DNA of 64,000 nucleotides from Vitrella brassicaformis (lineage: Eukaryota; Sar; Vitrellaceae): positions 1-64,000 of the forward strand of contig CDMY01000349.1 of NCBI GenBank assembly GCA_001179505.1, read 5' to 3'. Positions 22,521-34,796 of the stretch are shown here, in pieces; positions within the stretch are counted from its first letter, which is position 1, and each line of letters begins with the position of its first letter. The notes below the pieces were generated by a model that saw nothing but the letters and a program-made list of their open reading frames with translations, made no database searches and was not told where the DNA came from. The position numbers and the translations under genes are program-made.

Positions 22521-22927
22521 TGACACTGACCGAGAGTCTGCCAATGCATTCATCGATGGACTGACTGATGGGTGGGTGGGTGCGTAGCAGAGGTCGTTGA
22601 GTGTTGTTCGATATACGCCTTGCCTTGGACGATCGTCGTAATCGATTCACCAGTGAGTTCTCTCTTTCCCCCTTACACACACACGCTCCTCTCAAGCAAT
22701 GGGTGGCCTGGCCAGCCCACACACCAGGCAGACAGACAGACAGGCTTGCGATAGAAAACCATTCAGCACCCACGCAACCGCGTTTGATTCGATTCCTCGA
22801 TCGACAACTCCATCAGCAGACCACCACCCCACCCCACACTGATACTGATACATCCATCCATCCACGCACATTACATTCATGTCTCTCTGTCTTTGTCTCC
22901 TCCGCCCTCCGTCAGTGAATGAATGAG
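22521..22927. other. convergent intergenic region
   Basis: A 407-bp stretch between two 3' ends. It holds CCAT and CAGA simple repeats and no sign of a gene. Confidence 0.6.
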
Positions 22928-25756
22928 TCATCCCATGGCGGGCTGCGGCGTCGGCTCCCTCGGCTGCTTCGGCTGCCACATATACATCGGCGGCCGCCCC
23001 GGTGTGCGAGGGGGCGGATGGCACGCAGGGTACCCTGGGAATGCTGCCGGCAGATACACAGGCGCAGGGCCACCCACATGCGGTCGAATCGGCACCATAC
23101 CCCCGAATATGTTCACACCAACAGCACCAGCACCGGGAGGGGGCGGGGGCGGGAAGGGATACATGGCGGCGGCGGGCTGGGCCGCGGGCGGACGCACCGC
23201 AGCGGCGACGGGCAGCAGGTTGGCCTGGCTGTGCGCCTTTTGCATGAATGGCGGCAGCGGTGCGCATGGGAGGGGGATCTGCACGGGGAACGGGTTGATG
23301 TGTCGGGGCAGGAGGGAGCGGAGGACGGAGCACGTCATGGGGAAGTAGAAGGACAGCCGGGTCACCGGAGAGGCCGGGAAGGGGGGCTCGGGCACGGAAG
23401 ACCCCGACGATGTCTCGTTCAGCCTGAAATGCAGTGCATCCATACACACGTACAGAGAGAGACACCATCGATGGTGTGTGTGTGTGTGTGTGTGTGAGGG
23501 AGGGAGGAAGGGAGGTGTGAATGCTTGCTGACATGATTGCCTGATCGACGAGCCTGTATCCCTCCTGATAGGCAGCCTCCACCTGTGTCATCGACGGCCT
23601 CTTGCTCGGCAAATGCTGGGTGGTGTCGTGCATCAACCGCACAAAGTGACACAGCACCGCGTCCAACCCCCGCACGTCCGCCCGCTGCATCAGCGGCATG
23701 ATCGACCAGCCCTTCCCCTTGCCGCCCTTCTTGGCCTTCTTCTCGTCCCCCTCGAGCACCTCAGGGGTGAACTCCTCCCTCGTCTCCATCTGCGACAGAG
23801 AGGGGTGGTACGCCCCTGTGTGGTGGGGGTCGGTGGGTGGGAGGGAGAGGTCGAGGAGCACGGCGAGGGCGGTGCGTTTGTCCTTGTACTCGGGGTTGCC
23901 CCAGCTAAGCAGCCGATTGAATTCGTCCTGGGCCCGAAGGAGCCGGTGTTTGGACGAGAGGGCCTCCTTCTGGGGGCCCTCCGACATGGCGTCCACCTCC
24001 TCGTACCGCTCGCGCCACTCGGGCTCGTCCTTGAGCACGCCATCAAACCCCTTACCACCTGCAGTGCAGACACACAGAAAGGTATGAGGCACAAGTGTGT
24101 ATTGTGCGCATTGGCGTTGACGGACATATATACCGGTGAGGATGAGTGAGAGCTTGACGCTCTCGACCCAGACGAGGGTCTTCTCTGAGTAGAGGATGGA
24201 GACCTGCTGGTTGGAGTCCTTGTGCACCGCCTCCCGCCTCAGGGCCTGCAGATATCCGCCATGCCTCTTCTCTATCGACTGCAGGCGCTCCACCAGCGGC
24301 TCCTGCTCGATCCGCGATATCTCCCGCTTCAGCTCGCGGATCTCCCTGCTGACGTTGCCCAGCACCTCCCGGTCCTGCTCGCCACGCACGTCCGTCTTCA
24401 TCTGCTCCTTCGTCTCCTTGAGCGACTCCAGGCGCTTGCGAAGCTCATTCGTCTGCCGCTCGATGGCCTTCTGCTCGTCGGATGTGAGATCGTATCCGTA
24501 GTGCTGTTTGAGGATGGAAGGGGAGCGCCTCATGTTCTCAAGCGTTGCCAGGGCTTTCTCGGGCGCCGTCTGGGGGGACACAGAAATCACAGGCAGGGGC
24601 GACAAAAGGGAATGTGGCTCTGGCTCATTGGAGTACTTACTTTGTATGGCGTCATTGCGGGGAACTGTCCAACGGCACTCTGCTGCGCGAGGTACGGCGA
24701 GACGTAGATGTGCACCTGGGGCACCCCCGCCACCCCATGGACGTCGTTCCACATGTCCATACTGTTGCCCCAGTCGAGTATGCGGATGCGACACTTGCGC
24801 ACAGGCACCAGGCCGTCCCTCTCCCTCTTGGTGTCGGCCGCATTGCCGTCGGTGCTGCTGTCATGCTCGAAGACGCAGATGACGTCGGCGAATGTGCTGT
24901 CGATGCAGAGGAGGCCGATGGCGGCGAGTTTGCGGTGGAGGTAGAGGGTTGTGTGTGTGACGTGCAGCATCTGCTTGAGGGTCGACAGCAGAGAGAGGGG
25001 CGGCAGCGTGTGCAGCATCGTCGACGCCATTCGCAAATACGACTGCAGCTTCTCACCTGAAGCAGAGAAGCCGAGACACGTATGCATTTCCTTCCCCCAG
25101 ACAGATGAGATGAACAAAACAATCTCCCCCGCCCCCCTTCACACACCCACCCACACAGACAGACAGACCTTCGATGTATTCCATGGCTATGCAGTAGACG
25201 AGCTGGTCGTTCTCATTGGGTCTTTCCCATCTCCCCTCGCCAAAGAAGAGCACCTCAGGGGCCGGGCATGGCTCGTTAGGGTATGCATGTCGCCACCGCA
25301 ACACCACGTCGCAGAGCCTCTTGGCCTCGACCTTTGACATCTGTAGCTTCATGGCGCTCTCGTGCATGGCCACGACCTTGACTGCGATCAACCTGTACAC
25401 CCACGGCGGGGGAAGACCGGGCACCGCCGCACCCTCCTTCATGTGCAGCTGTGCCTGCGGCACAGCACCGGGCTTCTCCTTGGCCTTCTTGGCACAGATG
25501 GTGGGGAGCAGCGCCTCGAAGGTCCGGCCGTGAGCCCCGGTGCCCAGCAACCCGCCCAACACGAGCTGATTGAAGCAAAGCATACAGAAAAGCAGAGCAG
25601 CCTCTTACATGGACGGGGTCGCCTGAGCCAACAAAAACACCTATGTGTTACCTCTGCTGGCATGTCTGGGAGCTTCTGCGTGGACCAGGGCGGCGTGCCT
25701 CGCGTGTGGAAGGTGATCTTGCCGTTGACATGATCGGTGCTCGTGGGCGGAGTCAT
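22928..25756 (-). CDS. degenerate protein-kinase-like protein with coiled-coil insertion and Pro-rich tail
   Basis: Six exons: 25756-25652, 25565-25169, 25056-24641, 24569-24134, 24058-23533 and 23423-22928. The N-lobe has a glycine loop (GTGAHGRTFEAL), a beta-3 lysine (RLIAVKVVA) and a hinge (YCIAMEYIEG). The catalytic loop reads LLCIDSTFAD, so HRD is replaced by C-I-D and the loop Asn by Asp; the metal-binding DFG reads DWG (RIRILDWGNS). A 250-residue-scale insertion with strong coiled coil (ELKREISRIEQEPLVERLQS) follows. After it comes a C-lobe-like end (SKRPSMTQVE, the RPS/T motif of subdomain XI), and then a Pro/Ala-rich tail. It may be a pseudokinase scaffold or a weakly active kinase; the family was not identified. 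It diverges from the RAP gene at 25992. Confidence 0.65.
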
Positions 25757-25939
25757 CGAGGGAGAGGATGGGGAGGGATGGAGAGGGAACGGGGCTGAAG
25801 GGAGAGGAAGGAAAACGGCGGGGACGCAAGCTTAGCTAGCAGTCTCCTGGCGAAAGACGCTACGTTCGCACGTCTTGGTTGCTCGTCGTAGTGAGTGAAC
25901 GAAGCAAGGACATCGGCCCCCAGATCGTCCGTCTCCTTA

Positions 25940-25948
25940 TGCGAGCTC
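25940..25948 (+). promoter_or_regulatory. TGCGAGCTC motif in a 235-bp divergent spacer
   Basis: The motif lies 44 bp upstream of the RAP-gene start and 184 bp from the kinase-like start. The spacer 25757-25991 also has a CCAAT at about 25970-25974. Confidence 0.4.
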
Positions 25949-25991
25949 ACGCGCAGGCAGCCTGAGGAAGCCAATTGGAGGAAAGCACAAA

Positions 25992-28900
25992 ATGAGTTGC
26001 CGGGTGCTCCAAGTGCTCGTCAGCCCTGCCCGTATGGGCCACACATCTGCTTGGCCGTGTGTAGCGATGGATCTTCAGTTGCACAGGCGAGGCATCCAGC
26101 ACCGCTGCTTCGCGTCACGAGCACGGAAGCGACGCAAGAAGAACCACATGGCGTATCCCATCAAGCCTCCAACGTGAGCTGAATGAATGAATGAGTTGCT
26201 GCACGGCCTGCAACAGATCCATCCATCCATCATTCGCTGCTGTTGTTCGACATATGTTTGGATACCTACCTGCCTGCACAGCAAGGTGCTTCGTCCCGAC
26301 ACGGACTTTCCCAAGGCAGTGCTGCGGCGGCCTGACAAGGTGCCCATGCTGAGTCGCGAGGACATCCCTGCGCGGCCAGTGAGGGACCTCAGCGAGATGA
26401 GCGACGAGGGCGATGCCCAGGACGGGATGAGACCCATCAAACCACATGAGGTGGGTGAGTCAGTGGGGACGGCGGCTTTGTCGTTCGCTGGCGGGTTGCA
26501 TATTGCGTATCTATCTATATGTGTGGTGCGATGCGATGCGATGCGATGCAGGTGGCCCAGATGTTTCGGAGGGATGAGAGGACCGTGGGGGCTGTCGGGG
26601 ACAAGATACGCCACCCTGTGAGTAGGGATGGACACTCACACTCTCACACACGCAGACAGACAGACAGACACATAAATGTGCGTGTGCACATGACATCTGC
26701 ACATGTTATATGTTTTATTGTGTTGGCTGTCCGTGAACCCATCCTACAATACATGTGTCAGTCGGTGTTGAAGCAACAGCTGCCTCGGGAGATCAAGGAC
26801 ATCAAAGAGTTCTCTGTCGACGACATCGACCCAAAAAAGTCAGTCAGTCAGTCACCACAATGAGCGCCGACACACACACACACACACACAGAGTCTCGCC
26901 CGGGTCGTTCATGTGTATGTGCAGGCGCCCGGAGCTGCAGAAGTTCTGGTACATGCCAAACCCATTCAGGCCGCAGGTCCTTTCTCCCCCAGACCCACAG
27001 AGGCCAAGCCATGAACCATCTTATCTTCCTTTTTTTTGTGTAGGGCACCACTGCAGCTTTGAGCGACACCGAGTACTACCGTCAGTTCTTCGCCGACAAG
27101 GACCGCGCCCTGGACGGCCGGCAGAAGGAGTACGAGGCCATGCTGGCCGATGAGAAGAGCCAGGAGGACAAGGAGGGGCGGGCGGGGGTGGCTCGCGTGC
27201 GCGTCAAGCCGTCTGCCTACTGGATAGACGAGGGCTACTCGACGCCCGAAATCGGGGCGGTGCCGTTCATGCAGAGCATGGAGCTGAGGAAGGCCATGAT
27301 GAACGAGGCTTACAATGTCCGAAAAGGTGAATATATCTAAGAGAGAGGGCGGATAAATGGGAATGGGCATGGTGTGGTGTGGGGGGGCTGTGCTGTGCTG
27401 TGCTGTGTGTGTGAGTGCAGGTTGTATGTTGAATGTGGATGTGTGGGAGGCCTTCCTGCGGCGGGCTGTGGAGCTGAGCGACCGCGTCAAGGCCAGGACC
27501 CTCCTCAGATGCCTACAGGTACCTGCACAACACACAACACAACACACAGGGATGCATTCACTTGTGCACCACTTACTGTACTGCATCAGGCGGCTGCATC
27601 AGTGCGGTTTCCGTGCACTCCCGAGTGGAAGGCCCTCGTCCAGTAAGCCACCCAACACAGCACAGTACCAGAGGAGAGGGGCCGCCATCCTCACTCACAT
27701 TTGGATGGATTTGTGGCCTTGTCAGGTCAGTGTGCCGCCGCAAGACGGAGCTCCTGCCACAGGACTTCTTCTACCTCTTCCAGGTGCGTGTGATGTGCAT
27801 CACACATGTGTGTGCCTGTCTGTGTGTCTGTCTGTCTGTCAGGCGTGTGCCCGTCAGCGGTGGCGCGACCGCCACTTGCTTGAAGCCCTCAAGGCAATGG
27901 CGCTTGCCTGGCCAAAACTCAAGAACAAAGCTGCCATCAAAGTGAGAACAGACAGACGAGTGTCCATCCGTGTGTGTCGTCAAGGAGGGAGTGCCCCAAT
28001 GTGTTCTGCATCCGTGTGTGTGTGTGTGTGGATGGATGGATGAATGGATGGATGGCGTCAGTCGGCGAATGCGTTGGCCAAGCTTGACATGGGTCGCGAG
28101 CACCTGTGCCAGCCGCTGAAGATCAGCCTGCATCAGAGAATCGACACATTGACACGTACGCAGCCTGCCTGCCTGGTTGCTGTGGGGCTAGATAGATGGA
28201 TGGTTTTGGATGGATGTCTGCGTGTGTGCAGCTGAGAACTGTGCGAGCATGAACGCGTTGACCATCCAGGAGTGTCTGCGTGACGTCAGTGTGGAGCCCT
28301 TTCTCCGCCAGTGCATGCACCACCACCAGGGAGTCACCTTCCACCAGGCCAAGGAGCTCACCACACTCGAGTACCACCTCAGGTACACACACACGGAGGG
28401 GCGCCCTCGGCACAATCAATGTGTGTGCTGCGTGTATGTGGGTGAATCAAATCGAGCAGGCTGGTTCGTCCAGGTCTGTACGGTCGTCTCGACCCCTCTG
28501 TCAAGTATTTCCTGGAGGAGCTGCGCAGAGACGTCATCAGGGCAGCTGGCCACACGGGCCAGGAGACATTTCGCGACAATCCGGGCGAGGACAGCGACCG
28601 AGAGGAGGAGATGGCGATGGGGGCCGGTGTTGATGATGAAGGTGAGGACGATGGGGAGGGCGATGCGCCCATATCGGACTCTGACAGCGATGGCGATGAC
28701 GCAACCACACCTGCGCAGCACGACACTGGGAAGCAGCACGGTGAGTGTGAAAGCAGACATTCGTGTCTGCGCATCACATCAGGTGAAACGAGCCGAGCCT
28801 TGTGGGTGCTGTGCTGTGTGTGCCTTGCAGGTGTGTCAACAATGTCAAGCTGGGTGCATCGTGACGTGTGTCGGCTGCTGACACACATGGGGGTGCCGCA

Positions 28901-29267
28901 CACCAGCGGCCTCAAAGCAGGTCAGTCAGTCACGACACAACACAACACACACAAAGACAGCAATCCAATCCATGTGTTCTGTCCATTGATCAGGTCCCTA
29001 TACGGTGGACATATTCCATGCGCCAAGCAACACGCTGATCGAGCTGAATGCGCCCTTCCAGTACTACGTCGGCACCGCACTCCTCACGGCAGCCACCAGA
29101 AGGCGCCACGAGATGCTGCAGGCGATGGGCTTCCGCCTGCAGCACATCTCGCACACCAAATGGGAGACACTCAGAACCGACGCCCACAAGGTAAGACAGG
29201 TGGGCACACACACACGTGCCTACCTGTGTGACTTCAGTGAGGTGAATTTTGCATGCGTGTGTGTGTA

Positions 29268-29303
<36 letters not shown>

Positions 29304-29451
29304 CGGTTGTCAGGTGGCACATCTGCGTCGGCTGCTGACGTTGGGTGACAAGTCTGTGAGTCCGTCAGATGATGGTGCGTCGAGGGAGACCGCCAGGGGG
29401 CGGCGAGAGAAGGCAAGGGCAGAGACGCGTGCATCCCCCCTTCTGCAGTAG
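25992..29451 (+). CDS. RAP-domain protein, probable organellar RNA-binding factor
   Basis: Sixteen exons in phase, among them 25992-26173, 26282-26450, 27044-27326, 28232-28382, 28460-28740, 28831-28920, 28994-29190 and 29314-29451. The N-terminus is basic and lacks acidic residues (RCFASRARKRRKKNH), suggesting mitochondrial import. The middle is helical without a recognised family, and an acidic linker precedes the end. The C-terminus is a RAP domain: YTVDIFHAPSNTLIELNAPF, then a helix with RRRHEMLQAMGF and HISHTKWETL, the restriction-endonuclease-like fold found in FASTK and abundant in apicomplexans. RAP proteins act in organellar RNA processing, rRNA stability or translation. Partner RNAs cannot be inferred. 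It is head-to-head with the kinase-like gene. Confidence 0.8.
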
Positions 29452-29958
29452 GCAGCCGGCCCCCCTCAGAAGGCAGATGTCTGTCTGCTGTGTATATGCA
29501 TGGGAATGGGTGCCTGAATGACTGGCACATGTATGTCAATTGACGAGGGATGGAACGCACTGGTTGCATCGCATTGTTTGGGAGGTGCTGTCAGTGATGA
29601 ACTCAATGACAAACCAGTCGTCGACGGGCGGGGAGGTTCTGATACACGCACTTCACCTCCTGGGTGACGGTGCGCGTTCACCGTCACCCAGGAGGTTGTG
29701 TGCGTCTACGCAACCTCCCCGACGCGACACGAGGCTGGGACGGGGGCTATATTGGATAAAGCCTCAGGCACTGACTGACGAACGATACACATATGTAGAG
29801 CCAGCCAGATGAACACGAAAGAGTCTACATCCGGTACATGTACCTACCCACCTACCACCCACTGGCTGCATCAGTACGGCTGTCTGTCTTTCTGTCTGTC
29901 TACTCATCCATCCATCCATTCATTCATCTATGCATCATGGTGTCGATTTGTCAGCCGG
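29452..29958. other. convergent intergenic region containing a long hairpin
   Basis: The spacer lies between the 3' ends of the RAP gene and CCT theta. Its main feature is the foldback at 29617-29728. The remainder is simple repeat (TCTG, CCAT). Confidence 0.6.
29617..29728. repeat. perfect 18-bp stem-loop inside a longer imperfect foldback
   Basis: ACCTCCTGGGTGACGGTG at 29655-29672 and its exact reverse complement at 29679-29696 enclose a 6-base loop (CGCGTT). Outside this, ACGCAC pairs again and CGGGGAGGTT (29629-29638) pairs with AACCTCCCCG (29712-29721). The whole could fold as one hairpin of about 110 nt with two internal loops. It may be a small-RNA precursor, a 3'-end or transcription-stop structure, or a MITE remnant; none is proven. 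Confidence 0.75.
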
Positions 29959-31058
29959 TCACTCCTCATCAGGGGGGCCCTGCTCGCCTGCACATCACAA
30001 CACGTCACTCACAACAATTCAACACGGTGTGTATGTTGTATGCGCGTTGCGTGAGCATGCCTGTCCTGTACGCACCTGGTTTGGGCCCTCCCGCCGGCTT
30101 GGCCATGATGATCTGCACACCACACGCATAGCATAGCATTGCCATGGCACTTACAGGCAAGTGACGCCGCCCCCTTCTCTCTGTGTGTCGCATCGGCATA
30201 CCTACCTGGTCGACTCTGAGTACGGTGATGGCTGCATCGGTAGCCAGCTTCATCGCCCACGCCTTGGTGTCGTGATGGTCGAATATGCCTACACGCAGAC
30301 AGACGTGCATCACATCAAGCAGGGAGGAAGGGCACACGACACACAGGACTCACAAAGGGGAAGGAATACTTATGGGGTCACTAAGATGCTGACCGTGTTC
30401 GACGGCGTCGATTGTGGCCTCGGCGCCGCTGCCAGCGCCGCCCTGGTGGGTGAGCCGATTGATGCACAAGACAGACCCATGCTGACTGACATGACCTAAC
30501 AACTTCACTCACCTCAACATTGACGCCGGTGTTCTTCCTGCCCTCCTGATGTGCCGCGTAGAGCGCCGTCAACACGTCTGGACACCCGCATGGCATGGTG
30601 CAGCCCATCCAGCCCATCTTTGTGCCGATCCCTCTCCCGGGTTGGCTTAGCTTACTTGTGGCGTCTTGGCCGGCATTGTCAGAGAGGATGCGGGGCACTG
30701 CCTGCGCAGCGCGCAGATGCAGACAGACACAGAGAGAGAGAGAGAGAGTGACGCGGCCACCATGCAGTGAGCGCAATCCTGGCTGACCTCGAGTGCTTCG
30801 CCGAATTTGAGCACGGCATACTGGTCCAACCCAGACACCGTCGCACCGAATTGCTGGCGGTATGGACACACAGATGGAGGACATCCCATACCACACACAC
30901 ACACATCCAAATGAAGCAGCCGAGCGTCCCCTCCTGTCTGTCTAGCGACCCGACCTGCAGCTGGTGTGCGATTTCCACTTCGGTGGCCCCCGCGCCCGGG
31001 ACGAAGCGCCGGTCCCTCGTAATCGAACGCACACAATTCACAGCGTCATCTAGCCACA

Positions 31059-31091
<33 letters not shown>

Positions 31092-34000
31092 GTGGGGTGC
31101 ATGTGGTCTCGTCTGGGATGTGTGTGTGGCGGTGGTGTTGTGGTGTACCGATGGCCCGTTCCACTTCGTCGAGTACGTTTGGCGTGGCGCCCCGCAGCAC
31201 TATCGTGGCCACCCTGCTGCCCGACGCACGAATCACCGTCACCTGACCACACGCACAGCATAGCACAGAAATGCAATGTGCCTAGGGCTTCTCTTCTGTC
31301 CTTTGATGCACTGCACAGCCGTCCGTGTTGTGTTCGTCCGTCCGTGCCTTGGAGGATCCGATCTCTTCGACAGACACGTATTCCGCCGTGCCGAGCTCGT
31401 CGGGCAGCGGGGCTCCCTGCACAGCACATGAGTTCACGAGTGACATACATGGATGTGCGACGGAATCCTGCCTGAGTCTGCACCTCATCGGATGGCTTAC
31501 TTACCAGCCTGACCATGGCGGCCGCCCCAAGTGTGCGGCACAGACGACGAAGCTCAAACTTGGACTGAACCTGCAGAGAGAGAGAGAGAGAGAGCGCCAC
31601 TTATGCTATGCTATGCAGGCGATGCGGTTGATTGATTTGTGTCTGACAGGCTAGGGCTGGGCTGACTGACTTTGACGGTGAGAATGTCGTATTTGTTGCA
31701 GAAGTGCTGTGCGATGTCGGATATGTTGCCGCCGCTCACTATCACCTCCACACCAGCGTCACGGACCGCACGGATCGTCTGACACGACACACACCAGGCA
31801 GGTCGGTCCATGCCACCTCCCGTGTGTGTGTGTGTGTGTGGTGAGGGGGTGCCTCCCTCCCCGGGCCTCTCATCTCTCTGACCTCCTCCATTTTTTGTTC
31901 CTCCTTCTTTGTGAAGTTCAGCAGCTCCTCGGCGTTGTGCAGCAACACAGTGCCCTTCGTCTCGGTCCCTGACGGACGGACGTTAAGCAACCACACACAC
32001 ATAGGTGCCTGTGGGTGTGGTTGCTGTAAGTGTGTGTGTGTGTGTGTGTGTCGACATACATACCGGTGAACTCGATGCCACATGAGAGGACGCACACCTT
32101 GAGTTCGCCCTGTTTGTGCTTGACGCTGCCTGCACACGCACGCAGTACACCAGCCAGCCAGCCATTCAGCCAGCCACATACAGACAGAGTGGCGGGCCCN
32201 NNNNNNNNNNNNNNNNNNNNNNNNNNNNNNNNNNNNNNNNNNNNNNNNNNNNNNNNNNNNNNNNNNNNNNNNNNNNNNNNNNNNNNNNNNNNNNNNNNNN
32301 NNNNNNNNNNNNNNNNNNNNNNNNNNNNNNNNNNNNNNNNNNNNNNNNNNNNNNNNNNNNNNNNNNNNNNNNNNNNNNNNNNNNNNNNNNNNNNNNNNNN
32401 NNNNNNNNNNNNNNNNNNNNNNNNNNNNNNNNNNNNNNNNNNNNNNNNNNNNNNNNNNNNNNNNNNNNNNNNNNNNNNNNNNNNNNNNNNNNNNNNNNNG
32501 GGGGGGGGGCCCGCCACACCCCTCCAGGCGTGTGATGTGTCTTAAGAGGTGTGTGGACCTGTTGCGTCGCGGCCATGGACCATGCCCGATATGACGTGCG
32601 AATCGCTCAACGAACCTCCTAAACACACACACACACACACACACACGCGTAGATACGTCCAGGCCACGACACGTGTGTGTACGTTGCACTTAGAAGGTGT
32701 GTGTGTATGTGTGTGTGTGTGTGCCGCCCGCACCCACCTTGCAGCTTGCAGACCCGTATGTTGTCGACGTTGAAGTCACTCACAGACCGGGGCATCGCCT
32801 GCAGACACACACGTGATGAACACACACACGGGGGCTAGGCGTCGTGTGGTGTGGTGTGGTGTGGTTTGTATCCTGGGTAGGTACCTTGACAGCTGCTTCC
32901 GCCACGAGCTGAGCCAACTGGTCCTCAATCCCTGCAGGCACCACACACACACACACACACACCACACAAAACAAAGACGGCATGGAAGGGATAGGATGGA
33001 TGTGCGCCGCGCCCAGCCAGCTCTCTTACCGAGCTGTTTGGACGACAGGGATGTCCTCACGCCTGTTAGTACAGACAGACACGAGGCGACAACAAACTGT
33101 GGGATGAATGAAGCTGCTGCGGTCTGGTCTGGTCTGGTCTGGTCTGCCGGGTCGTTCGTTTTGTGTCTGTACTGTATTGTGCGTACGGCACCTTTCCTGA
33201 GTTCCTCAACGATGGTCGGGTCCTTGACAGACCAGCACACACACCCTGAGCACACACACATCCACAGACGCACACAGGGAGGGCTTCTCTTGCTGGCTGT
33301 GTGTCGGGGCGGTTGCTGTTGCCGACATACCCTCGAGTATCTGCAGCGCCTTCTTGATGGCCATCTCGTAACCCTTAATCACATCCGACGTGTGCAGACC
33401 CTGGAGACACACACACACACACACACACAGATGGGGATACCACCCAACCGTTCACCAAGTAAGTCATCACTGTGCCCGCCCGCCTGTTTGAGTAGGTTTT
33501 CGGCCATGATGAGCAGCTCCCCTGCCATCACCACCGTCAGGTTCGTGCCGTCACCTGCACACACACACACACACAGATGGCGCCACCCTCATGGGCGTCG
33601 GTTTGTCGGTTTGTCGGTTTGTCTGTCTGTCTGTCTGTCTGTGTGAGGTCTGGTGTGGTGTGGTATCCCTACCGTATTCCTCCTCCTGCATTTTGGAGGC
33701 CATGACGACCAGCTTGGCGGCCGGATGCACCACCTGGCACGCACAAACACAACACACAAGTCCCTCCCCCCAATGTGATTGATGTGTCTGGATGGATGGA
33801 TGGATGGATGGATGGATGGAGATGTCGGTGTGTCACAGCAGGTAGGTACCTCACCTCCAGTTCGTTGACCATGGTGGCGGCATCCGAAGTCACATAGTGC
33901 TTGTCGATGTGACTGATGATCAACTTGTTCATGCCTGACGTGACGACAGACACCAACCAACGATATCACATCCACACACACACAATTCCCCCCCACACAC

Positions 34001-34541
34001 ACGCATAGAATACGCGTATTGTCTTGTCCAGTCAGTCCATAATCTGTCTGTCTGTCTGTCTGTCTGTGCGTCTCTGTGTATGTGTATGTACCAATTCAAT
34101 TAAGGCCTTACTGTTGGGTCCGAGTGATGTTTTGGTGATGGTGGCGAGGGACTGGCAGGCCTGGATGTTCTTCAACGTCGCCTCATCGATGCCAGTGAAG
34201 TGCCGCCCGCCCTGCGCACACACGTCACAGACAGACGGACAGACAGACAGACAGACATTGCGTGCGCCCGGTGGGTTGTTCACATGTATCCCTACCTCTT
34301 TGAGCAGCGCGGCGAGGCCCTGCGGCGACGAAAACTGCAACACACAGTACACAGAGCCACATGCAGCACATGCAGACATCAGATCTGGCAGATCTCCCAG
34401 TCAGTGCCACGTCACGGCCACAGGAATGCATATGTATGCGGAATGCGGCGCACACCACACCACACACGTGAGTGACGTGCACGGCACCTCCCTCGCCTGT
34501 CTGCCCACACACATGGCTACTATGAATGCAATGCTTACCAT
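29959..34541 (-). CDS. CCT8: T-complex chaperonin subunit theta (CCT8)
   Basis: This is a group II chaperonin subunit of the cytosolic TRiC/CCT ring that folds actin, tubulin and other proteins using ATP. About 26 exons in phase reconstruct a full-length subunit of family-typical size. Blocks seen are GGRHFTGIDEATLKNIQACQ, TSLGPN, SDAATMVNELE, DGTNLTVVMAGELLIMAE, TETKGTVLLHNAEELLNF, FVPGAGATEVEIAHQLQ and the theta-specific end RVDQ-IIMAKPAGGPKPG. The first coding exon (34541-34539) is just the ATG. Exon 2 is 34334-34296. Two introns appear to start with GC (after 33484 and after 31348), because only these donors keep the family alignment ungapped. A 300-N gap (32200-32499) falls within an intron, between exons 32618-32559 and 32129-32064, so coding sequence seems complete. 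The last exon is probably spliced to end in GEQGPPDEE. Confidence 0.93.
32200..32499. other. assembly gap (300 N) inside a CCT8 intron
   Basis: Exactly 300 undetermined bases, flanked on the left by GGCGGGCCC and on the right by a run of about eleven G and then CCCGCC. Flanking exons join in phase and match the family, so the gap is intronic. The flanks suggest sequencing failure at a GC-rich or structured spot. Confidence 0.97.
33790..33820. repeat. (GGAT)n microsatellite in a CCT8 intron
   Basis: About seven tandem GGAT units within the intron preceding the HPAAKLVV exon. Similar GGAT tracts recur in other introns and spacers of the window. Confidence 0.8.
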
Positions 34542-34796
34542 TCTGACGACGCCGACAAGCTAGTGGTGCTCGGTGATCTGGCTTTTCAAGTCTCAGCGGG
34601 CTCACACACGGCAGACAAAGAAAGAGCCTCTCTTCTCACGGCGCTTACAAGCTCGCAGAGAGGGTCGATCAAGATCTGCCACGTCACTCACTCGGCAAAC
34701 AACCCACGTCAAGGCCTCCCCAGTCGACAGCACAGCTGCCCCTCTGGTGTTCCTGAAAGCTCTGCTCTAGCTCTGCTCCCTCCCCTCCAGACAGCC
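34542..34796. promoter_or_regulatory. divergent promoter (CCT8 / small secreted protein)
   Basis: A 255-bp head-to-head spacer with an exact AAGCTCGCA at 34649-34657, 108 bp from the CCT8 start and 140 bp from the other start. Part may be transcribed 5' UTR. Confidence 0.5.
34649..34657 (-). promoter_or_regulatory. TGCGAGCTT motif
   Basis: Exact 9-mer, in the middle of the CCT8 divergent spacer. Confidence 0.45.

Noticed and set aside
22692-24794. A 700-codon single open frame on the minus strand
   Set aside because: It is the kinase-like gene read through its introns, several of which lack stops. The spliced model with phase-matched exons is preferred.
31742-32689. A 315-codon open frame spanning the gap
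   Set aside because: The frame is open only because of undetermined bases and CA repeats; the real exons on either side belong to CCT8.
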